Shown piece by piece: positions 50,245 to 59,491 of a stretch of DNA of 64,000 bases. This stretch comes from Chryseobacterium balustinum (GTDB lineage: Bacteria; Bacteroidota; Bacteroidia; Flavobacteriales; Weeksellaceae): assembly GCF_900168205.1 (NCBI RefSeq), contig NZ_FUZE01000008.1, positions 1-64,000 of the forward strand. The letters run 5' to 3'. The notes under the pieces are model-generated. The model did not search any database, was not told the DNA's origin, and saw only the letters and a list, made by a program, of their open reading frames with translations. Each line of letters begins with the position of its first letter. Within the stretch, counting starts at the first letter, position 1. A program made the position numbers and the translations under genes.

Positions 50245-50302
50245 GGTTAAGGTTAAGGTTAAGGTTAAGGTTAAGGTTAAGGTTAAGGTTAAGGTTAAGG
50301 TT
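50239..50302 (+). repeat. GGTTAA tandem repeat array
   Basis: Ten perfect hexamers GGTTAA plus a partial GGTT (64 bases). The first unit holds the last codon and stop of rdgB. Because the unit is two codons long and contains TAA in frame, changes in copy number never alter the protein. About 85 bases downstream, CAACCTCAACC could pair with the array's end in RNA. Confidence 0.95.
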
Positions 50303-50402
50303 GCAAAAACTTTGTGTTTTTAAAGAACTTTTTTCTTATTTTAAATTAGGTTTAAAACTTAGATTCAACCTCAACCTCATTTTCAACCTCAACCTTTTAT
50401 TG

Positions 50403-50410
50403 TACATTTG
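50403..50410 (+). promoter_or_regulatory. -7 element of rnz
   Basis: TACATTTG matches TAnnTTTG; transcription near 50417 leaves about 12 bases before the TTG start at 50429. No -33 TTG. Confidence 0.45.
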
Positions 50411-50428
50411 CTTTAATAAACTATTGAT

Positions 50429-51343
50429 TTGAGTACTTATTTAACGATATTAGGCTTTAACTCGGCGATACCCACAATTAATACTTCACCTACAGCTCAG
50501 CTTCTGGAAATGGAAGAAAGATGTTTTCTAATTGATTGTGGTGAAGGAACACAGGTGCAGCTGAGAAAAGCAAAGGCAAGATTTTCAAAAATCAATCATA
50601 TTTTTATATCGCATCTTCATGGCGATCACTGTTTTGGTTTGCCCGGTTTAATAGCTTCTTTCCGACTTTTGGGAAGAGAAACTCCGTTGCATGTTTACGG
50701 TCCGAAAGGAATTAAAAAAATGCTGGAAACTATTTTTACCATTACCGAAACGCACCGAGGCTTTGAGGTTGTATATCATGAATTGGATAAAAATTATTCA
50801 GAAAAAATCTATGAAGATAACAGGGTAGAAGTGTTTACGATTCCTCTGGATCACAGGATCTACTGTAATGGATATCTGTTTAGAGAAAAACCAAAAGAGC
50901 GTCATATCAATATGGAAGAGGTCTCAAAATATGCTGAAATTGAGACTTGCGATTATCATAACTTGAAAGCAGGAAAAGATTTTGTTTTGAGTGATGGATA
51001 CGTTCTTAAAAATGAAATTCTTACAACGGCTCCGGCTCCGTCGGTTTCTTATGCATTTTGTAGCGATACAAGATATTTGGAATCAGTAATCCCGATTATT
51101 AAAAATGTAACGGTTTTATATCATGAGTCGACATTTTTGCACGATCTGAAAGAAATGGCAGATTACACGGGGCATACCACCGCTTTAGAAGCAGCAACGA
51201 TTGCAAAAAAAGCCGAAGTTGAAAAATTGATTTTAGGACATTTTTCTAACCGTTATGGTGACTTGACGGTTTTTACGGATGAGGCACGAACGGTATTCCC
51301 AAATTCTTATCTTCCAAAAGCTTTGGAATGCGTGAAAATTTAA
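50429..51343 (+). CDS. rnz: Ribonuclease Z
   Basis: A 304-residue metallo-beta-lactamase-fold endonuclease that trims tRNA 3' trailers. SHLHGDHCFGLPGL carries the zinc ligands His62, His64, Asp66, His67; further ligand regions are SDTRYLESV and ILGHFSNRYGD. The start is a TTG codon at 50429: the frame upstream is closed by a TAA at 50417-50419 and no ATG or GTG lies between, while the conserved N-terminal strand (STYLTILGFNSAIPT) begins immediately. A rare-start gene. Confidence 0.93.
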   Translation: MSTYLTILGFNSAIPTINTSPTAQLLEMEERCFLIDCGEGTQVQLRKAKARFSKINHIFISHLHGDHCFGLPGLIASFRLLGRETPLHVYGPKGIKKMLETIFTITETHRGFEVVYHELDKNYSEKIYEDNRVEVFTIPLDHRIYCNGYLFREKPKERHINMEEVSKYAEIETCDYHNLKAGKDFVLSDGYVLKNEILTTAPAPSVSYAFCSDTRYLESVIPIIKNVTVLYHESTFLHDLKEMADYTGHTTALEAATIAKKAEVEKLILGHFSNRYGDLTVFTDEARTVFPNSYLPKALECVKI

Positions 51344-51350
51344 AAGAATT

Positions 51351-52118
51351 ATGAATTTTTCAGAATTAAAAGATTTTCTTGACGAAAAGGCGGATGTTTA
51401 CAACAGTCTTGAATTTATTCAGGATGATCCTATTCAGATTCCGCATCGTTTTTCATTGAAGCAGGATGTTGAAATTGCAGGTTTTTTGTCGGCAACGATT
51501 TCTTGGGGAAACAGAAAGTCTATTATTAAATCAGCTGAAAAAATGTTGGATATTATGGGGAATTCTCCTTATGATTTTGTGATGAATTATTCTGAAAATG
51601 ATTTAAACAGCATTAAAGACAAAAGTATTCACAGAACTTTTAATGGAGAAGACTTTGCTTATTTTATTAAACAATTCAACAAAATTTATAAGGAAAACGA
51701 AAGTCTTGAAAATTTATTTCTAATCAATGAAAATGAAAGTAATTTTCAACATTCTATTGAAAGATTCAGACAAAATTTTTTAGGAGTTGAAAAGCACAGA
51801 ACGCACAAACATGTAAGTTCACCTTACAAGAATTCGTCTTCAAAAAGGATTATTATGTTTTTGCGATGGATGACTAGGAAAGATAATCGTGGCGTAGATT
51901 TTGGAATCTGGAAAAATATTGATCAGAAATTTTTATCAATTCCTTTGGATGTACATACAGGGAATATCTCGAGGAAACTGGGATTAATTTCAAGAACACA
52001 GAATGACTGGAAAACTGTTGAAGAATTAGATGTAGTTATTAGAAAATTTGACGAAACCGATCCTGCAAAATATGATTTTGCTTTATTTGGATTGGGCGTA
52101 ACGAAAGAATTATTTTAA
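51351..52118 (+). CDS. TIGR02757-family (DUF2400) protein
   Basis: A 255-residue soluble protein of the TIGR02757 group. EIAGFLSATISWGNRKSIIKSA and RIIMFLRWMTRKDNRGVDFGIW, then LDVHTGNISRKLGL and FDETDPAKYDFALFGLGV, are the family blocks. The middle is similar in style to helix-hairpin-helix DNA glycosylases, which the family has been likened to; function is not established. It begins 7 bases after rnz, so it is in its operon. Confidence 0.85.
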   Translation: MNFSELKDFLDEKADVYNSLEFIQDDPIQIPHRFSLKQDVEIAGFLSATISWGNRKSIIKSAEKMLDIMGNSPYDFVMNYSENDLNSIKDKSIHRTFNGEDFAYFIKQFNKIYKENESLENLFLINENESNFQHSIERFRQNFLGVEKHRTHKHVSSPYKNSSSKRIIMFLRWMTRKDNRGVDFGIWKNIDQKFLSIPLDVHTGNISRKLGLISRTQNDWKTVEELDVVIRKFDETDPAKYDFALFGLGVTKELF

Positions 52119-52129
52119 ACAGAAAAGCA

Positions 52130-52681
52130 ATGAAAACATCACACGAAAAAATAGAATTTCTTGAGAGAATGGCAGATGGGATCACCTCGTGGATCGGTTC
52201 TATACCTTCTCTCATTATCCATACATTGCTTTTTATTACCTCTTTTTTATTGCCTGTATTTGGTATTGTAGATGTAGATAAAATGTTGCTTGTTTTAACA
52301 ACAGTTTTGTCATTGGAAGCTATTTATCTTTCGATCCTTATTCAGATGTCAGTCAATAAAAGTCATGAGAAAATTGAAGATATTCAAGAAGATATTGAGG
52401 AAATTAGTGAAGATATTGAAGATATCCAAGAAGATATCGAGGAAATCAGCGAAGACCTTGAAGAGATCAGCGAAGACTTAGAAGAAATCAGTGAAGATAT
52501 TGAAGATATTCAGGAAGATATTGAAGAAATTAATGAGGATGAAGACGATGATGATCACAACGAAAGAGCCAAGAAAGCAATTCTTAAAAGCAATGTAAGC
52601 TCTAACAAAAACGAAATAAGATTTTTAAAGGATAAAATAACCGAGCTTCAGAATAAAATTGATGAGCTGAAAAAAGATTGA
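52130..52681 (+). CDS. Membrane protein with heptad-repeat coiled coil (DUF1003-like N-terminus)
   Basis: A 183-residue protein. Two membrane helices (about 22-46 and 50-72) with the style of DUF1003 precede a perfect heptad tract at residues about 82-138: eight seven-residue units of the type IEDIQED, IEEISED or LEEISED, then a short acid run. A basic, Lys-rich second coil ends the protein (KDKITELQNKIDELKKD). The DNA (52373-52543) shows matching 21-bp tandem repeats. The charged tail probably forms a rod beneath the inner membrane. It follows the TIGR02757 gene by 11 bases. Confidence 0.72.
   Translation: MKTSHEKIEFLERMADGITSWIGSIPSLIIHTLLFITSFLLPVFGIVDVDKMLLVLTTVLSLEAIYLSILIQMSVNKSHEKIEDIQEDIEEISEDIEDIQEDIEEISEDLEEISEDLEEISEDIEDIQEDIEEINEDEDDDDHNERAKKAILKSNVSSNKNEIRFLKDKITELQNKIDELKKD
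52373..52543 (+). repeat. 21-bp coding tandem repeat
   Basis: Eight 21-bp units, each encoding one heptad (I/L-E-x-I-x-E-D), diverged mainly at third positions (gatattgaagatattcaaga versus variants). Coding repeat of this kind can gain or lose units without frameshift. Confidence 0.7.
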
Positions 52682-52715
52682 TCTTAGAAAAATTTTTTTA
52701 ATTAAAATATAAAGA

Positions 52716-52744
52716 AGACTGATCCTTGTGATCGGTCTTTTTTG
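52716..52744 (+). terminator. Terminator of the rnz operon
   Basis: AGACTGATC / GATCGGTCT form a 9-bp stem (one G-T pair) with a 5-base loop, then TTTTTTG. 35 bases after the stop. Confidence 0.85.
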
Positions 52745-52848
52745 TTTTAAAATTAGAATTAAATTAAAATTTCATTAGAATTTAAGTGAATTAATATATT
52801 GTTGCTAATAATAAGCGTGATTATGTGTTTTAAATCGGATAAATTTGG

Positions 52849-52856
52849 TATTTTTG
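52849..52856 (+). promoter_or_regulatory. -7 element of the first anchor-L gene
   Basis: TATTTTTG matches TAnnTTTG; transcription near 52863 precedes the ATG at 52874, supporting that start. No -33 TTG. Confidence 0.45.
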
Positions 52857-52873
52857 GGCAAACAATTACAAAA

Positions 52874-55243
52874 ATGTTAAATTATAGACTAAAAAATTAC
52901 CTTCTTCTTTTCGTAGTATTGTTTATGTCGGTTTCTACCTCTGCCCAAAAAAGGCAACCACCGAAAAACATAGTCGACGAAACCAATAAAAAAGCAGGAG
53001 TATTTATCGATGTAAATGCTACAGGATATGCGCCATCTGCTTACACTATAGAGCAGCTTGTTAAGAATGTTTTGATTAGTGGTGGTACTACTTGTTCGGT
53101 ACCTAATGTATCTAATGTAACGGTTACTCCCACTCACTCGGAGACTTTTAATGATAGGTTTTGGGGGTATTTTCATAAGGGGACTACAAACTTTCCTTTT
53201 ACTGATGGTATCGTTTTAACGACAGGTCGTGCCAGGGAAGCTGGTAACGTTGCATCTGGTGCGAGTTATAGAATACCAGGAACAGGGGTTAACGATGCAG
53301 ATCTATTGGCAGCAGTTCCTAATCCTGATCCTAGTAAGGATTATAATGATAATGTTATGCTGGAGTTTGATTTTGTACCCAACTCTAATCAAATAAAATT
53401 TAATTATATTTTTGCTTCTGAGGAATATTCCGGAACTTTTCCTTGCGATTATTCAGATGCATTTGCTTTATTGATCAAACCTGTATCTGGCGGCCCTTAC
53501 GTAAATTTGGCTATTTTACCGAATAATGCAGGGCCTGTTGCCATGACAAACATTCATCCTGTTATTCCTGGAACTTTTGGGTGTCCTGCGATCAATGAAA
53601 TGTATTTTGCAGGATATAATTCAGCGACCAATATTGTAACAAATTATGATGGTAGAACCGTTCCTTTGACAGCAGTGGGGACTGTAACACCAGGAGTAGC
53701 CTATCATTTTAAAATGGTTTTGTCTGATTATAATGATTGGAGTTATGATTCTGCAGTATTTCTTGAAGGAGGATCTTTTGATATAGGAATTAAGCTTGTT
53801 GACGGAACTGGAGCTACGCTGCCTGCAAGTTTGAATGTGTGCGATAATGCACCTCAGACTTTGGTCGCTCAGCTTTCAGGGATTACAGGAGCCACTTATC
53901 AATGGTATAAAGATGGTGTATTAATACCGGGAGCCACAAATGCTACTTATGTTGCTACATCACCGGGAGTTTATACGGTAGTTGTTACGATTCCGGGAAA
54001 TACTTGTCCAGTTGAAGCAAAAATAACGATTGTAGGAGGTACAACTCCGACAGCACAAAATGCAATTTTAAAACTTTGTACAACTCCAACTGTTAGCAAT
54101 TTTAATTTAAATGATGCTAAACCTCAGATTAGTACAACAGCTGGAGCAGTATTTCGTTTTTATGTAAATCAGGCGGATGCTCAAGCTCAAAATGCCAATT
54201 TTATTCCTACTGCAAACCTAGCTTCATATAACGGAACTGATGGTCAAGTCTTACACGTTGTTGTATCAAACGGAGCTTTCTGTAGTAAATTGGTTACTTT
54301 GACCTTAAATAAAGAAGCTACCCCGGTTGCTGAACTTGTTGCTACGAAATTGAAGATCTGCGTAGGGGAATCTGTTACCTTAACTGCTTCAGGAGGGGTT
54401 ACCTACCAATGGAGTAATTCTACAATAGCTACTGCTGTACAAACACTTTCACCAACGCAAACTACTACTTATACGGTATATGCGATTGGAGCTCAGGGAT
54501 GTAAATCATTACAGCCTGCAACGATTAAAGTAGAAGTTGTACCTGCTATCACATCTAATCTTTCAGGCGGATTTATTTGCGCGGGAGATAGAATTACTTT
54601 AGATGCAGGGGCAGGGCCCAATTATTCATATATTTGGAGTAATGGTGCTACTACACAAACTGTTGTAGCTGAAACTCCAGGGATTTATTTTGTAGATATT
54701 AGCAATGGAGTTTGTTCTAAAAGATATACAACCGAAGTAAAGCTGGCGATTGTTCCGGAAATCATCAATGTAGATTACAGCCCGAGTGGTACTTTGGTTG
54801 TTACTGCTTCTAATCTGAGTAATGGTATACTTGAATATTCTGCAGATGGCGGAGTAACTTGGCAAGGTTCTAATGTATTTAATAATATTCCGAACAATAA
54901 AATAATCTCTATTAGAGTTCGAGTAAAAACAACCAGTTGTGTTGGAACTTTAGAGTATTTTACTTTTATCATGCAGAATGTAATTACTCCAAATGGAGAT
55001 AATGTAAATGATATGATTGATTTCAGAGGCGTGAGTGATTATAATAAATTCCAGGCAGCTATTTCAGACCGATATGGTAAAGTAGTATTTAAAGCAGAAA
55101 AAACAAGACCTTTCTGGGATGGTTATTTCCAGGGTAAAAAACTACCGACTGCTTCTTACTGGTATCAGGTAACGTTTGAAGACCCTGCAAGTAAGCAACT
55201 TACTTTAAAAACAGGCTGGATTTTACTTAAGAATTTTGAATAA
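52874..55243 (+). CDS. Choice-of-anchor L exoprotein with T9SS type B sorting domain (first copy)
   Basis: A 789-residue exported protein from the ATG at 52874 (MLNYRLKNYLLLFVVLFMSV); an earlier ATG at 52799 adds a non-signal stretch upstream of the promoter. Signal to about residue 25. The choice-of-anchor L domain (about 50-300) has LVKNVLISGGTTCSVPNVSN and GIVLTTGRAREAGN. Ig-like segments follow, with ICVGESVTLTASGGVTYQWS. The C-terminal ITPNGDNVNDMIDFRG to GWILLKN is a type B (CHU_C-like) T9SS signal. An adhesive surface role is likely but unproven. Paralogue of the next gene. Confidence 0.9.
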   Translation: MLNYRLKNYLLLFVVLFMSVSTSAQKRQPPKNIVDETNKKAGVFIDVNATGYAPSAYTIEQLVKNVLISGGTTCSVPNVSNVTVTPTHSETFNDRFWGYFHKGTTNFPFTDGIVLTTGRAREAGNVASGASYRIPGTGVNDADLLAAVPNPDPSKDYNDNVMLEFDFVPNSNQIKFNYIFASEEYSGTFPCDYSDAFALLIKPVSGGPYVNLAILPNNAGPVAMTNIHPVIPGTFGCPAINEMYFAGYNSATNIVTNYDGRTVPLTAVGTVTPGVAYHFKMVLSDYNDWSYDSAVFLEGGSFDIGIKLVDGTGATLPASLNVCDNAPQTLVAQLSGITGATYQWYKDGVLIPGATNATYVATSPGVYTVVVTIPGNTCPVEAKITIVGGTTPTAQNAILKLCTTPTVSNFNLNDAKPQISTTAGAVFRFYVNQADAQAQNANFIPTANLASYNGTDGQVLHVVVSNGAFCSKLVTLTLNKEATPVAELVATKLKICVGESVTLTASGGVTYQWSNSTIATAVQTLSPTQTTTYTVYAIGAQGCKSLQPATIKVEVVPAITSNLSGGFICAGDRITLDAGAGPNYSYIWSNGATTQTVVAETPGIYFVDISNGVCSKRYTTEVKLAIVPEIINVDYSPSGTLVVTASNLSNGILEYSADGGVTWQGSNVFNNIPNNKIISIRVRVKTTSCVGTLEYFTFIMQNVITPNGDNVNDMIDFRGVSDYNKFQAAISDRYGKVVFKAEKTRPFWDGYFQGKKLPTASYWYQVTFEDPASKQLTLKTGWILLKNFE

Positions 55244-55262
55244 TATTCAATCCAAATATTTT

Positions 55263-55292
55263 AAAAAGACCGATTTTGTCGGTCTTTTTTTG
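55263..55292 (+). terminator. Terminator between the two anchor-L genes
   Basis: AAAGACCGA / TCGGTCTTT form a perfect stem with a 5-base loop, then TTTTTG. 20 bases after the stop. Confidence 0.88.
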
Positions 55293-55388
55293 TTTTAGTA
55301 ACGAATGAAACTGAAAACCTGAACTTTATGGAATTGTGTTAAAACTAATGTAAATGAATTTTGGTTAAATTTTAATCAAAAAAAATAG

Positions 55389-55396
55389 TATTTTTG
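55389..55396 (+). promoter_or_regulatory. -7 element of the second anchor-L gene
   Basis: TATTTTTG matches TAnnTTTG; transcription near 55403 precedes the ATG at 55413. The same octamer precedes the first copy, so the promoter was duplicated with the gene. A TTG at 55361 is 25 bases away, longer than ideal. Confidence 0.45.
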
Positions 55397-55412
55397 TTAA
55401 AAATAGTTTAAA

Positions 55413-58400
55413 ATGTTAAATGGTAGATTACAATATTTGCTTCTTGTTTTGATGCTTCTTGGTAATTTTACTTTTTCTCAACAGAGAAAAATAAGTAAGA
55501 GTACCAACAAGCCATCAAATCTCACGATGAAAGCAGGAGCATTTATTGATGTCAATACAGCAAGTTACCCAGAATCTTCTTTCAGTATTTCACAATTGGT
55601 AAAAGATGTGCTTATTTCTGGAGGTTCTGCTTGTTCTACGGCAAATGTTTCTAATGTAGTAGTTTCTCCAAATCTCTCAGCAGGTGACCAAACAAGAAGC
55701 TGGGGTTTTTTCAATAAAGGAACCACCAATTTCCCTTTTGCAAAAGGTATTGTACTGACTACAGGACAAGCTAGAAAAGCAGGGAATTCTTTTATATTAG
55801 GTGAATTAAGTGATGCGCTTCCAACCCAAGGCGACATTGATTTAGCAAATGCATTAGGAATTTCTAATAATGTGTTAAAAGATGCGAGTTATATAGAGTT
55901 TGACTTTATTCCGACAGCAACTGAAATTAAGTTTAACTATCTATTTGCTTCCGAAGAATATTTTGATAATTATCCTTGTGATTTTACAGATGGTTTTGCA
56001 TTGCTATTAAAGCCCAATACACCAGGCTCCACCTATACAAACTTAGCTATTCTACCTGCTGGTGGAGGTCCTGTTAGTGTTAAAAATATTCGTCCAGCAA
56101 CAAGATTTAATGGTCTTCCATTGGCTTGTGGAGCCTTGAACGCTCCATATTTTGGGGGTTATAATACATCAAATATAGAAACTAATTTTAGTGGGAGAAC
56201 TATTCCATTGACAGCACAAGCGACAGTAGTTCCAGGGCAGTCTTATCATTTTAAAATGGTTTTAGCAGATAATCAAGATTCTCAATTTGATTCAGGAGTC
56301 TTTTTAGAAGCAGGGTCTTTTGATATCGGGGTACAGATTTTAGGCCCGGGAGGTGTACAGCTTCCTGCATCCATTAACGTTTGTGATAATACTCCACAGA
56401 CTTTTACAGCTTCTACGCAGGTTCCTGGTGCAACCTATGTTTGGTATTTTAATAATGGAGTTATTCTTGGTGCAACCAATGCTTCTTACACTGCCACACA
56501 ACCGGGAATTTATAAAGTTGAGGTTACTGTTCCAGGTAGCTCATGTCCTGGTTCAGCTACGGTAACAATTGTTGGAGGAACATCTCCCACGGTACAAAAC
56601 GCAACATTGACGAGTTGTTATGGCCCAGGTAATGTCAATTTTAATTTAACATCAGCTGAAGCAAGCATCAGTACCACTCCAGGAATTAATTTTTCATATT
56701 ATGTCAATCAAGCAGATGCAAATGCAGGAAATACAAGTACAATTGGAACTCCTACCACATTTTCAAGTGCCGGAGGTCAGACAATTTATGTATTGGTGAA
56801 AAATGGCTTCTGTTCTAAGGTGGCACAACTTCAATTGGTAAAAGCTCCGCAGATTACGGCAACTATTGCAACACCTACAACTCTAGATTGTACAAACACC
56901 CAAGTAACTCTTAATGCTGCGGCATCAGTATATCCTGCAGGTTCTACATTTGCATGGACAACTACAGGAGGTAATATCGTATCTGGTGGAAATACCCTAA
57001 ATCCCATTGTTAATACAGCAGGAATTTACACTTTAACCATTTCAAATACATATCAACCGGGAACTGTTGTTTGTACAGGAACAGCTAATGTAACAGTTTC
57101 AGGAAATAGTACTCCGCCAACGACAACACTTACGGCGAGCAAAATATTGATTTGTGCAGGAGAAACCGTAACACTTACTGCAGGAGGTGGTAATACTTAT
57201 ATTTGGACAGGGCTTACCGGAACAGGAAATACACAAACAGTAACTCCGGCCATAACGACCACTTATACGGTTATTGCACAAGGAGCAAACGGATGTACTT
57301 CTACAGCACCTGCAACAATAACGATTGAAGTTTCGCAGCCGATAACCGTACAGAATGCGACACTCTTGAAATGTTATCAGCAAGGAAATATTACTTATGA
57401 CTTAACGTCTGCACAACCTCAGATGACCACTGTAGGAACTGCAACTTTTGCTTATTATGTGCTTCAGGCTGATGCCAATGCAGGGAATGGCAATACAATT
57501 GCTGCTCCTACAACATTCCAAAGTGCAGGAAATCAAACGATTTATGTATTAGTTAAAAATGGAGGATGTAGCTATGTGGTAACTTTACAGTTGTTGACTA
57601 CAGCTGTTACCAATCTTACAATAGCTGCTCCACAAACAATTACTTGTGCGGTTCCTCAGATTACGCTTAATGCAACTGGATCTACAGTTCCGGCAGGTTC
57701 AACAATTTTATGGACAACTGCAGGTGGAAATATTGTTTCAGGAGCCAATACTTTAAACCCAATCGTTAATGCAGGAGGGGCTTATACTTTAACAGTTACT
57801 AATATTACCCAACCAGGAAATTTAACATGTACTTTTACTGCAACAGTAAATGTAATTGAAGATAAAGTTTTACCGGTAGTCACCCTAACTTCTACGTTTG
57901 CGCAAATATGTCCTGGTGAATCTGTAACACTTACTGCTGCCGGTGGAGTAACTTACACTTGGGCAACTTTGACGGGTACAGGCAATACACAGGTTGTTTC
58001 GCCTGCAACAACAACAGTATACACAGTTACTGCTACAGGAGCAAATGGGTGTGTATCTGCAGCTCCGGCAACAATTACCATCATTGTAGGGCCTCCAACA
58101 GCTTTTATAGCGGCATCTAAAGGAAAAATTTGTGCAGGTGAATCTGTAACATTAACCGCAAGTGGTGGATTTACTTATAACTGGACAGGTCTTACCGGAA
58201 ATGGAAATACACAAATTGTAACCCCTACAGTTACTACCACATACGAAGTTTTTGCATTGGGAGGAAATGGTTGTGTGTCAACTACGCCGGCAAAAATTAC
58301 CATTGAAGTAGTTCCTGCAATTGTTTCTACATTAGCAGATATTAATGTTTGTACCGGAGATCCTGCAACACTGGATGCAGGTGTAGGACCAAATTATACT

Positions 58401-59012
58401 TATCTTTGGAGTAATGGTGCAACTACGCAGACTATTACCACCAATATTCCGGGTTCATATTCCGTTACGATTAGCAATGGTACATGTTCTAGATTGTTTA
58501 CCGCACAGATTATTAACCCTGACCTTCCCCAATTTACGAATGTAGTTTACGATAAGGAAATGCTTACCATTACGGCTTCAAATCCTAGTGGTGGAGTTTT
58601 AGAATATTCTATTGACGGAGGGGTAAATTGGCAGACTTCAAATATATTTTATAATGTATTAAAAAATACCAATTACAATTTAGTAGTAAAAACACAAGGC
58701 GCAAAATGTAGTACCTCATTAGAGTTCTTTACTTTTGTGTTAAATAATGCTATTACTCCAAATAATGATGGGTCAAATGATTATATTGATTTTAATGGAA
58801 TTATCGGTTATAAAAACTTTGCCGCTTCAATATTTGATAGATATGGCGCAGAATTATTTAAAGCAGACAAGTCAAATACCAGATGGAATGGCTCTTTAAA
58901 AGGTATTAATTTACCTACAGGAACTTATTGGTATCGCGTACAATGGGAAAACCCGGCGAGTAAAAAACTCGAATTAAAATCAGGATGGATTCTTCTTAAA
59001 AATAGAGATTAA
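55413..59012 (+). CDS. Choice-of-anchor L exoprotein with T9SS type B sorting domain (second, longer copy)
   Basis: A 1199-residue exported protein. Signal about 1-22. The anchor-L domain parallels the first copy (LVKDVLISGGSACSTANVSN, GIVLTTGQARKAGN). The middle has two repeats opening TVQNATL with a YYV-QADANAG core, and three Ig-like repeats opening ICAGETVTLTAGGG, ICPGESVTLTAAGG and ICAGESVTLTASGG, each ending NGC-S-P-A-ITI. The C-terminus (ITPNNDGSNDYIDFNG to GWILLKN) is a type B sorting domain. About 400 residues longer than its neighbour because of the repeats. Confidence 0.92.
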   Translation: MLNGRLQYLLLVLMLLGNFTFSQQRKISKSTNKPSNLTMKAGAFIDVNTASYPESSFSISQLVKDVLISGGSACSTANVSNVVVSPNLSAGDQTRSWGFFNKGTTNFPFAKGIVLTTGQARKAGNSFILGELSDALPTQGDIDLANALGISNNVLKDASYIEFDFIPTATEIKFNYLFASEEYFDNYPCDFTDGFALLLKPNTPGSTYTNLAILPAGGGPVSVKNIRPATRFNGLPLACGALNAPYFGGYNTSNIETNFSGRTIPLTAQATVVPGQSYHFKMVLADNQDSQFDSGVFLEAGSFDIGVQILGPGGVQLPASINVCDNTPQTFTASTQVPGATYVWYFNNGVILGATNASYTATQPGIYKVEVTVPGSSCPGSATVTIVGGTSPTVQNATLTSCYGPGNVNFNLTSAEASISTTPGINFSYYVNQADANAGNTSTIGTPTTFSSAGGQTIYVLVKNGFCSKVAQLQLVKAPQITATIATPTTLDCTNTQVTLNAAASVYPAGSTFAWTTTGGNIVSGGNTLNPIVNTAGIYTLTISNTYQPGTVVCTGTANVTVSGNSTPPTTTLTASKILICAGETVTLTAGGGNTYIWTGLTGTGNTQTVTPAITTTYTVIAQGANGCTSTAPATITIEVSQPITVQNATLLKCYQQGNITYDLTSAQPQMTTVGTATFAYYVLQADANAGNGNTIAAPTTFQSAGNQTIYVLVKNGGCSYVVTLQLLTTAVTNLTIAAPQTITCAVPQITLNATGSTVPAGSTILWTTAGGNIVSGANTLNPIVNAGGAYTLTVTNITQPGNLTCTFTATVNVIEDKVLPVVTLTSTFAQICPGESVTLTAAGGVTYTWATLTGTGNTQVVSPATTTVYTVTATGANGCVSAAPATITIIVGPPTAFIAASKGKICAGESVTLTASGGFTYNWTGLTGNGNTQIVTPTVTTTYEVFALGGNGCVSTTPAKITIEVVPAIVSTLADINVCTGDPATLDAGVGPNYTYLWSNGATTQTITTNIPGSYSVTISNGTCSRLFTAQIINPDLPQFTNVVYDKEMLTITASNPSGGVLEYSIDGGVNWQTSNIFYNVLKNTNYNLVVKTQGAKCSTSLEFFTFVLNNAITPNNDGSNDYIDFNGIIGYKNFAASIFDRYGAELFKADKSNTRWNGSLKGINLPTGTYWYRVQWENPASKKLELKSGWILLKNRD
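56580..58330 (+). repeat. Intragenic domain repeats in the long anchor-L gene
   Basis: Two copies of a module beginning TVQNATL (near 56590 and 57346) and three Ig-like modules beginning near 57150, 57908 and 58128. The nucleotide copies are similar but diverged, so they could still recombine and change length. Confidence 0.6.
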
Positions 59013-59030
59013 TCTTCTAAAAATATATAA

Positions 59031-59068
59031 ACAAAGCCTTTCTTATTTTTGGAAAGGCTTTGTTTTTT
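59031..59068 (+). terminator. Terminator of the second anchor-L gene
   Basis: A perfect 12-bp stem (ACAAAGCCTTTC / GAAAGGCTTTGT) with a 9-base loop, then TTTTTAT. Nineteen bases after the stop. Confidence 0.9.
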
Positions 59069-59491
59069 ATAAAATATTGTTGTTTTAAAGCAATTATAAT
59101 TAGTTCTAACTAAATTATGAAGTGAAGTGATCTAGCGTAAAGATGAATGAACGAGTCGCTTTTATGAAATTAATTCCTCAAGGTTTGCGAAGTAAATTTA
59201 TTTGCCTTTGCTTTCTAAGAATGTAAATTTTTAATATAAATCTTTGCGTCAAAAATTTTTTCATATTTAATGATTCTAAAATACTTTTCATTATTTCCAA
59301 TTTTAAATTAAGATTAATCAATCTGTTAAATATTCTTTTCAAAATCAAGAAAATATTTTGAAAAACATGATTTTTTAGATTGAATAAATCCCGGCAATTG
59401 TAAATAAACATTATTTAATTTTAATGATTGACAAAAAAAACTTATTTTAGTTATACCAAAAAATGTCAAAAATATTAATATTAAAATATAA
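59069..59491. other. Non-coding interval before the AAA+ ATPase gene
   Basis: About 420 AT-rich bases with no gene-length frame of plausible content. It includes TTTGCGAAGT and CTTTGCGTC words common in flavobacterial intergenic DNA. No exact -7 element for the ATPase gene was found. Confidence 0.5.

Noticed and set aside
50239..50302. GGTTAA array as a telomere-like or replication element
   Set aside because: Only ten units, placed inside the chromosome between two housekeeping genes with no hairpin telomere or origin features; slippage repeat is the simpler reading.
59069..59491. Possible degraded gene before the AAA+ ATPase
   Set aside because: Frames on both strands are short, low in complexity and lack any family-like motif; no two frames join into a sensible protein.
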